The translations under genes and the position numbers were made by a program. From Chrysiogenales bacterium (lineage in GTDB: Bacteria > Acidobacteriota > Aminicenantia > UBA2199), in the NCBI GenBank assembly GCA_004525465.1, contig SPCN01000183.1, forward strand, positions 1 through 5,021: a stretch of DNA of 5,021 nt. The letters are read 5' to 3'. Each line of letters opens with the position of its first letter. Position 1 is the first letter of the stretch. This document shows positions 1 through 5,021 of this stretch, piece after piece. The notes under the pieces were generated by a model, which saw nothing but the letters and a program-made list of their open reading frames with translations, did no database searches and was not told the DNA's origin.

Positions 1-2
1 AG

Positions 3-35
3 ACCAGCCCTCCGGTGCGCCAGCTCTTTGAATGA
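3..35 (+). other. possible 3' end of an upstream gene (very tentative)
   Basis: The frame starting at base 3 reads ten sense codons (TSPPVRQLFE) and stops at a TGA at 33-35, which overlaps the ATG of the DUF362 gene as ATGA. A second frame, starting at base 2, stops at the TGA at 29-31, directly abutting the same ATG. Either would make the DUF362 gene translationally coupled to an upstream gene, which would explain why no convincing Shine-Dalgarno precedes it. Only about ten residues are visible, so no product can be assigned and this may not be coding at all. Confidence 0.2.
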
Positions 36-1198
36 GGGCGGCCATAAACAGTTCTCTTGCCAAGACCAAGGTCGCTTTGATCGAATGCCCGGATTACGAT
101 GAAGAAATCGTTTCGCGGGCGCTGCGCCAAGGCATCGATCTTTTGGGCGGCATCACCCGTTTCGTCCGCCCGGGTGAGAAGATCCTGCTCAAGCCCAACA
201 TCCTGAACGGTGCCGCTCCGGAAAAGTGCGTCACCACCCACCCTTCCCTGCTTAAAGCCATGGGCCTGCTTGGCCAGGGAAACGGCGCCCGGGTCAGTTT
301 CGGCGATTCTCCCGGATTCGGCAGCGCCCAGACCGCCGCCGCTAAATCAGGACTGGCGGCGGTGGCCGCGGAACTCGGCATGGAACAAGCCGATTTTAAT
401 ACCCCGGCCCAGGTCTCATTCAAGGAAGCCTTGATCGCCAAACAGCTGATCCTGGCCAGAGGTGCCTTGGAAACCGACGGCATCATCAGCCTGGCCAAGA
501 TGAAAACGCACGGATTCATGCGCATCACCGGTGCCGTCAAAAACCAGTTCGGCTGCGTACCGGGGATACGCAAGGGTGAATATCATGTCAAGATGCCGCG
601 GAACGAACATTTTGCTTCCATGTTGGTCGACATCAACCGCTACCTTAAGCCGCGCTTGTACGTCCTCGACGGCATCATGGCCATGGAGGGCAACGGCCCG
701 GGTTCGGGCTCACCCCGAAAAATGAAGGTCCTGCTGCTTTCCAGCGATCCGGCCGCTCTCGACGCCGTTTTCTGCAAGCTGATCCGCCTGCCGGCTCCAT
801 TTGTACCGACCATGAAAGCCGCCTCTGAAAGCGGCCTGGGAACATGGGCTGATGAAGAGATCGAAATTTGCGGCGCTGAACTTTCCCACCTGGTCGCTGC
901 GGATTTCAAGGTCATCCGCCAGCCGTCAGTGCCCTTTGACCGCGCTTTTCCCTATTACTTGAAAAAATGGATCACAGCGCGGCCCTTCATCGATAATTCT
1001 CTTTGCGATAACTGCGGGGTCTGCACGGAGGTATGTCCTTTGGAACTCAAGGCCATACAGCACCCAGCGGACCGCAAAAATCCCTATCCGGTTTTTGACT
1101 ATGAGCGCTGCATACGCTGCTATTGCTGCCAGGAGCTGTGCCCATCAGGAGCGATTGATATTAAAAGGCCGCTGCTGAGCCGAATAATTCACCGTTAA
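32..1198 (+). CDS. DUF362 domain protein with C-terminal 2x[4Fe-4S] ferredoxin domain
   Basis: A 388-residue, probably cytoplasmic iron-sulfur protein. The DUF362 part covers roughly residues 12-290, with the family's characteristic stretches: LLKPNIL (52-58), THPSLL (69-74), GDSPG (91-95), the KMKTHGFMRITGAVKNQFG block (156-174), and the DGIMAMEGNGPGSG (213-226) and SSDPAALDAV (237-246) blocks. The C-terminus holds a bacterial-type ferredoxin module with two CX2CX2CX3CP motifs: Cys325/328/331/335 and Cys360/363/366/370, with an extra Cys365 inside the second. This predicts two [4Fe-4S] clusters and an electron-transfer role. The function of DUF362 is not established. No signal peptide or membrane segment is seen. 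ATG 32 is the only plausible start: the next Met is residue 77, inside the conserved domain, and no GTG or TTG codon occurs earlier in frame. No clear ribosome site precedes it, which may mean coupling to an upstream gene. It is convergent with a corrinoid methyltransferase operon, so a role in reducing the corrinoid cofactor is possible, but this is inference. The family call is firm; the role is unknown. Confidence 0.9.
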   Translation: MRAAINSSLAKTKVALIECPDYDEEIVSRALRQGIDLLGGITRFVRPGEKILLKPNILNGAAPEKCVTTHPSLLKAMGLLGQGNGARVSFGDSPGFGSAQTAAAKSGLAAVAAELGMEQADFNTPAQVSFKEALIAKQLILARGALETDGIISLAKMKTHGFMRITGAVKNQFGCVPGIRKGEYHVKMPRNEHFASMLVDINRYLKPRLYVLDGIMAMEGNGPGSGSPRKMKVLLLSSDPAALDAVFCKLIRLPAPFVPTMKAASESGLGTWADEEIEICGAELSHLVAADFKVIRQPSVPFDRAFPYYLKKWITARPFIDNSLCDNCGVCTEVCPLELKAIQHPADRKNPYPVFDYERCIRCYCCQELCPSGAIDIKRPLLSRIIHR

Positions 1199-1219
1199 GT
1201 GCCGGTTCACTCCGGCTTT
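1197..1219. terminator. weak hairpin between convergent genes
   Basis: A 5-bp perfect inverted repeat, GCCGG (1201-1205) and CCGGC (1212-1216), flanks a 6-base loop. It can be extended by AAG/TTT pairing (one G-U pair) past a bulged T at 1200. It overlaps the TAA of the plus-strand gene and lies just beyond the TAG of the minus-strand gene, where a shared bidirectional terminator would sit. The T tract on either strand is very short (TTT at most), so it is a weak intrinsic terminator at best, and the repeat could be chance. Confidence 0.35.
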
Positions 1220-1226
1220 CCCACAA

Positions 1227-2141
1227 CTAATTATCAGGAATGCCCTGCCGTTGTTGCATTTCTTCATCCACCATTTTGCGCATGGCCCGGATATGGTCGG
1301 GGGTGGTGCCGCAGCAGCCGCCGATCACCGCCACCCCGGCCCCGATCAGTTCGCGGCACATTGCGGCCATGTATTCCGGTGTTTCCGGATAATACACCTG
1401 GCCGGAGCGCAATTCAGGAACACCGGCATTGGCCTGGATCAGCAGCGGCAGACTGGTAAATTTTCTGAATTCTTTGGCGATGGCGACCATCTGCAAACTG
1501 CCGTTGCCGCAATTGGAGCCGATAAAATCTGCTCCAGCCTTTTCGAGTTCCCGGCAGGCTTTCTCGATCGTTACGCCCATGATGGTGAAAAATCCCCGGG
1601 CCGTGGCTTCAAAGGTCATGGTGGCCATGACCGGAATGGATGTGGAAACACTGCGGGCCGCCTGGATGGCAAGCTGTGCCTCGTTCACGTCAGACATGGT
1701 TTCGATACAGATGATGTCGGCCCCGGCCTGGATCAAGGCTTGCATTTGCATTTGAAAGCTTGCGAACATCTTTTCTGTTTCCGTATCCCCGTACGGTTGC
1801 AGGATCCTGCCGCTCGGCCCGCAGGAGGCTGATAGATAGGCCTGTTCACCGACCGCCCTTCGTACCGCCCGTACGGCGTTTTCATTAATGGCTACCGCTT
1901 GTCCGTCAAGCCCGTAATTGGCCAGCTTCAATGGTGAAGCGCCGAAAGTGTTGGTCTGGATGATCTCGGCGCCTGCCTCAAGGTAAAGACGGGCGATCTC
2001 TTCCAGAATTTCAGGATGCTCCAGGTTGAGGCTTTCCGGAGCCGCCCCTCTGGGCAGGCCGCGCGTCATGAGCAGGGACCCGATGGCCCCATCGGCCAGC
2101 AGGACTTGGCCGCGACCGATCCGGGAGGTAATGGCTTCCAT
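1227..2141 (-). CDS. homocysteine S-methyltransferase (MetH N-terminal-domain type)
   Basis: A 304-residue cytoplasmic enzyme of the S-methyl_trans family, expected to move a methyl group from methylcobalamin on a corrinoid protein to homocysteine, giving methionine. It is a single TIM-barrel-sized domain, about the length of the homocysteine module of MetH, with no folate, cobalamin or activation module fused. The three zinc-ligand cysteines are visible: Cys211 in GSNCGNG and the Cys276-Cys277 pair in GGCCGTTPDHI. Other family landmarks are LLADGAIGSLL (14-24), IIQTNTFGAS (60-69), SCGPSGRILQPYG (106-118) and IETMSDVNEA (146-155). The ATG follows the TAA of the corrinoid-protein gene with no intervening base and has no obvious Shine-Dalgarno, so translation is probably coupled. 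It is the last gene of the operon and ends at an amber TAG. The neighbouring corrinoid protein is the obvious methyl donor. Homocysteine as acceptor is inferred from the family; another small thiol cannot be excluded. Confidence 0.92.
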   Translation of the reverse strand: MEAITSRIGRGQVLLADGAIGSLLMTRGLPRGAAPESLNLEHPEILEEIARLYLEAGAEIIQTNTFGASPLKLANYGLDGQAVAINENAVRAVRRAVGEQAYLSASCGPSGRILQPYGDTETEKMFASFQMQMQALIQAGADIICIETMSDVNEAQLAIQAARSVSTSIPVMATMTFEATARGFFTIMGVTIEKACRELEKAGADFIGSNCGNGSLQMVAIAKEFRKFTSLPLLIQANAGVPELRSGQVYYPETPEYMAAMCRELIGAGVAVIGGCCGTTPDHIRAMRKMVDEEMQQRQGIPDN

Positions 2142-2783
2142 TTATTGAACTGCCGCGGCCAGTTTTTTTACACCCGCGACCGCCTGGGCGCAATCATAAC
2201 CGTAGGCGTCGGCACCTATCTCGCCAGCGTAGTTTTGCGAAACCGGGGCACCGCCGATAATGGTTTTGATTGTTCCGGAAAGGCTTTCCTTTTTCAGCAG
2301 ATCCACTACCTCCTTCATCACCGGCATGGTGGTGGTCAGCAGCGCCGACATGCCGATAACGCAGGCGTCATTGTTTTTGGCCGCAGCCACGAATTTTTCG
2401 GCGGTCACATCGTTGCCCAAATCGATCACTTCAAAACCGGCCCCTTTCAGCATAATGCCAACCAGGTTCTTGCCGATATCGTGCAGATCGCCCTGCACCG
2501 AGCCTATCACCACCCGGCCACGGCTGGAAACGCCGGCGCTGAGCAGAAGGGGCTTCAGCACATCCATGCCGGCGTACATGGCTTTGGCTGCCAGCAGTAC
2601 GTCCGGCAAAAAGATTTCATGCACGCGGAATTTTTCGCCTACCGTGTTCATGCCCGCGATCAAGCCATCATCAAGGATGGTTTTCGGAACAATACCCTCT
2701 GTCAATGCTTGGCGCACCAAAGGCGGAACACCTGCGTCATCTCCGCTTTCCAGGCATTGCGCAATCTGTTTTAAAATTTTCAT
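2142..2783 (-). CDS. corrinoid (cobalamin-binding) methyltransferase protein, MtbC/MtmC/MttC-like
   Basis: A 213-residue methyl-carrier protein. The N-terminal four-helix cap (B12-binding_2, about residues 3-85, with GMNTVGEKFRVHEIFLPDVL around 44-63) precedes a Rossmann-type B12-binding domain (about 88-212). The cobalt-ligand motif is complete: GDLHDIG at 98-104, with His101 as the predicted lower axial ligand. Downstream, SALLTTTMPVM (146-156) and the IGGAPV turn (176-181) match the usual cobalamin nucleotide-tail contacts. The length is typical for the stand-alone corrinoid proteins of methylamine and methoxy-compound methyltransferase systems, and the fold is that of the cobalamin module of MetH. 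It should take a methyl group from the MttB-like enzyme and hand it to the homocysteine methyltransferase encoded immediately downstream. The ATG at 2783 is chosen because a GGAGG lies six bases upstream. The gap to the preceding gene is 16 bases. Family assignment is firm; which methyltransferases it partners is inferred from operon context. Confidence 0.95.
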   Translation of the reverse strand: MKILKQIAQCLESGDDAGVPPLVRQALTEGIVPKTILDDGLIAGMNTVGEKFRVHEIFLPDVLLAAKAMYAGMDVLKPLLLSAGVSSRGRVVIGSVQGDLHDIGKNLVGIMLKGAGFEVIDLGNDVTAEKFVAAAKNNDACVIGMSALLTTTMPVMKEVVDLLKKESLSGTIKTIIGGAPVSQNYAGEIGADAYGYDCAQAVAGVKKLAAAVQ

Positions 2784-2789
2784 GACATT

Positions 2790-2794
2790 CCTCC
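2790..2794 (-). promoter_or_regulatory. ribosome binding site of the corrinoid-protein gene
   Basis: GGAGG on the minus strand, six bases before the ATG at 2783 and inside the 16-base gap after the TAA of the activation-domain gene. It fixes the start of the corrinoid protein and gives it independent ribosome loading, unlike the genes on either side of it in the operon. That would fit a need for more of the carrier protein. Confidence 0.75.
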
Positions 2795-2799
2795 GCTTT

Positions 2800-3498
2800 T
2801 TATGCCGACCGCGCCATTCCCCGTTCCCGGCAGGCCGGACTTTTGCAATGGGCGCAAAATGGATACACTTCGGAAAATTGATGGATCACAGCCGGTGCGG
2901 TCACCAGCACGCCTGAAATCGATTTCAGGGGACTCATCAGGAAACTTTCATTCAGGGTGATGCCTATTTTTTCCGGGCGCAGGCGGGCGAAAAGTTTTTC
3001 CTGGGCACTGATGTGCCAGCCGCAATAGCCTGGGCTGTACAGAAACGCCCTGGGCAATGCGCCGTTTTTTTGCATCGCGCCCTGACGTTCAATCCACTCC
3101 TCGGCAACGCGCCCGGCCTGGTCGGCTGCCAGGGAAGCCACGGCGTCCAATACCGAACCCAGGGCAAAATCATCACTTGCGAACAAGCGCTTGATTTCTT
3201 CGCTGATCCGTGCGCCCATGGTGAAAGCGAAAAGGTGCAAACTGTCAGCCCGGGGAAATATCTTTTTCAGCGGCGTGTCCTGGGCATTGCGGCCCTGGCC
3301 GGAAAATACGTCGGCAAATTCATCTGAAACAATGGCTTCGCATAACCCCAGAGGTTCACTGCAGGTCTTGAACAACTCCAACGCCCGCTGCAGCAAGGCG
3401 GATGAGCGCGACGAAGGCCGGCTGCCGCTTTTCAGACCCAAAGCGGCATACACGGCCGCTTCCTGCGGTTGCAGGCGTGCGAGTGGAAAATCGATCAT
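2800..3498 (-). CDS. stand-alone MetH-type activation-domain protein (corrinoid reactivation)
   Basis: A 232-residue protein resembling the vitamin B12-dependent methionine synthase activation domain (Met_synt_B12). In MetH this domain binds S-adenosylmethionine and helps reductively remethylate cob(II)alamin. Key matches lie in the C-terminal half: SPGYCGWHISAQEKLF (155-170), equivalent to the family's RPAPGYPA region, followed by IGITLNESFLMSPLKSISGV (178-197), the counterpart of the ES..M.P..S.SG block. The N-terminal half is mainly helical by eye and less conserved. Two oddities are visible. The position where an Arg would be expected just before the SPGY segment is Leu153. The protein also ends in a CX2CX4C motif (Cys215, Cys218, Cys223), which MetH lacks and which could bind metal or a cluster. 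The ATG overlaps the preceding gene's stop as ATGA, and no strong ribosome site is visible, so translation is probably coupled. The likely client is the corrinoid protein encoded next. The family call is good; the activity is inferred. Confidence 0.85.
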   Translation of the reverse strand: MIDFPLARLQPQEAAVYAALGLKSGSRPSSRSSALLQRALELFKTCSEPLGLCEAIVSDEFADVFSGQGRNAQDTPLKKIFPRADSLHLFAFTMGARISEEIKRLFASDDFALGSVLDAVASLAADQAGRVAEEWIERQGAMQKNGALPRAFLYSPGYCGWHISAQEKLFARLRPEKIGITLNESFLMSPLKSISGVLVTAPAVIHQFSEVYPFCAHCKSPACRERGMARSA

Positions 3499-4967
3499 GC
3501 TTCAACCGGGCGGGAGGGAAGTTTTTCCATACCCCAGCGCCGTGCTTCTTTTTCCATCAGAGAGCACAGCTCTTTTTTTCGCTCGGCAGCCAAACGTGAT
3601 GGAAGCCAGGACGCGGTCAGTTTTTCCACTTCCCGGTGGGCCCGCTGCCCCAGGGTCAGGCTTCCTTCTTCGCGCCAACGGGAGAGATTGGCCCGGTCGA
3701 TAACCGGGCCGGGGAAATAATGTTCGCTTTTCAAATGACGGCGGGTGTGCGGGGAGATCAGCAGGTGCTGTTCGCGCAGTAGTTCCTCGAAAATGGGCCG
3801 GGCCGGGAAGTCTTCCCTGGGCTCGATGCCCTGCACCAGACGCAGGGTCATGCCGCAGATCTCATTATCCAGAACCAGTTTTTCCAAACTCTGACAGCTT
3901 TCAAAATCAAGCATACCGGGTCCGGAAATGCTGTTGATCCCGGAAAGGGCGGCCAGGGTGGCTCCCATGGCTGTTTCCAAGCCGGCCTGAGCATCGAGCA
4001 GCTTGGAGTCGCTCAAGGAGATGTAGGCCTGGGTGGGCAGGCCGAGATATTTGCCGATCTCATTGTAAGCGCAATCGATCATCTGCGTCTCCACCGCGCC
4101 CATGGGTGCGGTCTCATAGCGCATGTCGAATACCGCCGGTGAGCCGCCGTACAAAACCGGCGCGCCGGGACTGCTGACCTGGCTGATGACGATGCCGCTG
4201 ATGGTTTCGGCGGTGTGCTGCACCAGGGTACCCACCAGGGTCACCGGGGCCATGAAACCTGAGAGCGGCATGGAGATGAATTCCACCGGGATGCCGCAGG
4301 CACCGCAGTCGATCACATTCTGCGAGGTGATCTCGCTCCACTTAAGCGGTGAGGTCGGACAGCAGGAAAAAACAGTCAGCGGTTTTGCGCGCAGTTCTTT
4401 TTCACCGCCGCGCACGGCCAGCTGCATGTCCCTCATCACCTGGAAGGATTGGATGGTGAAGGTGCCGGTAATCACGGGCTTTTCGCCGTAGAGCAGGCTT
4501 AAGAAAAGCCGGTAGCTGTCGGAAACACGTTCGTCCACGTCGGCAGGTATGAAGGCCGTGCTTTGCGAAGAGATATGGGAAAGACCTGAAAGCAGCTGCA
4601 CGTAGCGGACATAATCGGTCGTATCGGGTTTGCGGATCTTCTGGGTTTGGTAGTCCAGAACATGCAGGGCGGCCGAGCCGGGAGTGAAATGGACCTTGTT
4701 GCCGGAAAAATCGTGGGTTTCATTGCCCAAAACGTCGAAAAGTTTGAATTGCGACGGGACCGATTTCAGGCAGCGGTCCAGCAGGGAATTCGTGTACAGC
4801 ACCTGGCTTTTTTCGAAATCCACCTTGGCACCATGCTCGGCCAGCATTTCAAGCACACGGGGATTCTGCACTTTGGTCCCCAGCCGGCACAGGATATCCC
4901 TGGCTTCAGCCACGATTCTTTCCAGCAGTTCCGCGCTTAGGAACTTCAGTTGCGGTCTCAATGCCAT
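3495..4967 (-). CDS. MttB-superfamily (trimethylamine methyltransferase-like) methyltransferase, without pyrrolysine
   Basis: A 490-residue cytoplasmic enzyme of the trimethylamine methyltransferase family, near the usual family length. Family members demethylate a methylated amine and methylate the Co(I) of a partner corrinoid protein. Visible blocks (numbered from the chosen start) include GGSPAVFDMRYE (274-285), the SDSKLLDAQAGLE segment (319-331), an ALSGINSISGPGML stretch (340-353) and a C-terminal QHLLISPHTRRHL (400-412). The reading frame has no internal TAG, including in the region where archaeal MttB carries pyrrolysine, so this belongs to the non-Pyl branch. Characterised non-Pyl members act on quaternary amines such as glycine betaine, proline betaine and carnitine; the substrate here cannot be read from sequence. 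The start at 4967 is chosen over an in-frame ATG at 5012 because AAAGGAGG lies seven bases upstream and MALRPQLKFLS begins like a family N-terminus. The stop overlaps the next start (ATGA). It is the first complete gene of the operon. Confidence 0.93.
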   Translation of the reverse strand: MALRPQLKFLSAELLERIVAEARDILCRLGTKVQNPRVLEMLAEHGAKVDFEKSQVLYTNSLLDRCLKSVPSQFKLFDVLGNETHDFSGNKVHFTPGSAALHVLDYQTQKIRKPDTTDYVRYVQLLSGLSHISSQSTAFIPADVDERVSDSYRLFLSLLYGEKPVITGTFTIQSFQVMRDMQLAVRGGEKELRAKPLTVFSCCPTSPLKWSEITSQNVIDCGACGIPVEFISMPLSGFMAPVTLVGTLVQHTAETISGIVISQVSSPGAPVLYGGSPAVFDMRYETAPMGAVETQMIDCAYNEIGKYLGLPTQAYISLSDSKLLDAQAGLETAMGATLAALSGINSISGPGMLDFESCQSLEKLVLDNEICGMTLRLVQGIEPREDFPARPIFEELLREQHLLISPHTRRHLKSEHYFPGPVIDRANLSRWREEGSLTLGQRAHREVEKLTASWLPSRLAAERKKELCSLMEKEARRWGMEKLPSRPVEA

Positions 4968-4974
4968 ATTCCTG

Positions 4975-4982
4975 CCTCCTTT
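4975..4982 (-). promoter_or_regulatory. strong Shine-Dalgarno deciding the start of the MttB-like gene
   Basis: AAAGGAGG on the minus strand, seven bases before the ATG at 4967. It is near-consensus and lies inside the longer alternative frame that begins at 5012, which argues that the upstream 15 codons are not translated as part of this protein. Confidence 0.85.
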
Positions 4983-4984
4983 GC

Positions 4985-5020
4985 TTACTGATCGGTTTGT
5001 TGAAAAGCCCATTTCAGCTC
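4985..5020 (-). other. possible 3' end of a preceding operon gene (tentative)
   Basis: On the minus strand, one frame entering from the right edge reads eleven sense codons (ELKWAFQQTDQ) and stops at a TAA at 4987-4985. This is 17 bases before the ATG of the MttB-like gene, a spacing typical of operon junctions. No clear -10/-35 pair is visible in the 54 bases upstream of that ATG, which also fits transcription from further upstream. Eleven residues are too few to identify a product or prove coding. Confidence 0.25.
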
Positions 5021-5021
5021 G

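Noticed and set aside
1199..1226. Intergenic gap as a place for a small RNA, riboswitch or attachment site.
   Set aside because: It is only 28 bases long and holds nothing beyond the short GCCGG/CCGGC hairpin.
1227..1229. Amber TAG stop of the homocysteine methyltransferase as a possible pyrrolysine read-through codon, since MttB families are linked to pyrrolysine.
   Set aside because: The protein already reaches full family length just after the GGCCG zinc motif. Read-through would add only about 21 unremarkable residues through the hairpin region, and the MttB-like gene itself contains no in-frame TAG.
2016..2774. Long plus-strand open frame (about 250 codons) opposite the corrinoid-protein and homocysteine methyltransferase genes.
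   Set aside because: It is antisense to two clearly conserved genes and resembles no family. It is explained by GC-biased codon use creating open antisense frames. The same applies to the plus-strand frames at 1251-1832, 2260-2916 and 3191-3703 and the minus-strand frame at 94-573.
4968..5012. Fifteen-codon N-terminal extension of the MttB-like protein starting at an ATG at 5012.
   Set aside because: The extension runs through the strong AAAGGAGG site, has no ribosome site of its own within the window, and the ATG at 4967 gives a family-like N-terminus.
1..5021. Mobile elements, CRISPR arrays, tRNA/rRNA genes, or a cobalamin or SAM riboswitch.
   Set aside because: No direct-repeat arrays, transposase motifs, tRNA-like cloverleaf or B12-box-like sequence was recognised. 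The window is nearly all coding, and the leader of the operon lies outside it, so a riboswitch further upstream cannot be judged.

Overview
The window looks like part of the chromosome of a strictly anaerobic, corrinoid-using bacterium. It is moderately GC-rich by eye and almost entirely coding. The evidence for anaerobic one-carbon metabolism is gene content: an MttB-superfamily methyltransferase, a small cobalamin-binding corrinoid protein, a methionine-synthase-type activation protein, a homocysteine methyltransferase, and a DUF362 protein carrying two [4Fe-4S] clusters. A sulfate-reducer-like, acetogen-like or uncultured anaerobic lineage would fit, but nothing here fixes the phylum.

Layout. 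Positions 32-1198 (+) encode the DUF362/ferredoxin protein. A small inverted repeat in a 28-base gap (1199-1226) separates it from a convergent minus-strand cluster. That cluster, read from the right edge leftwards, is: an MttB-like methyltransferase (4967-3495), a MetH activation-domain protein (3498-2800), a corrinoid protein (2783-2142) and a homocysteine S-methyltransferase (2141-1227). Junctions are a 4-base ATGA overlap, a 16-base gap with a good Shine-Dalgarno, and a zero-base TAA/ATG junction, so the four genes are very probably one translationally coupled operon. Both edges of the window may clip the ends of neighbouring genes.

How the genes work together (inference from family knowledge). 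The MttB-like enzyme would demethylate a methylated amine, probably a quaternary amine such as a betaine, and methylate Co(I) on the corrinoid protein. The homocysteine methyltransferase would then move that methyl group to homocysteine, giving methionine. The activation-domain protein would rescue oxidised Co(II) corrinoid. The last three proteins correspond to three of the four modules of MetH (homocysteine, cobalamin and activation). The missing module is the methyltetrahydrofolate-binding one, and the MttB-like protein stands in its place. The cluster therefore reads as a split, folate-independent methionine synthase, or a methylamine-demethylating pathway that ends in methionine. The DUF362/ferredoxin protein is a candidate electron donor for cobalt reduction, but it lies in a separate convergent transcription unit, so that link is only positional.
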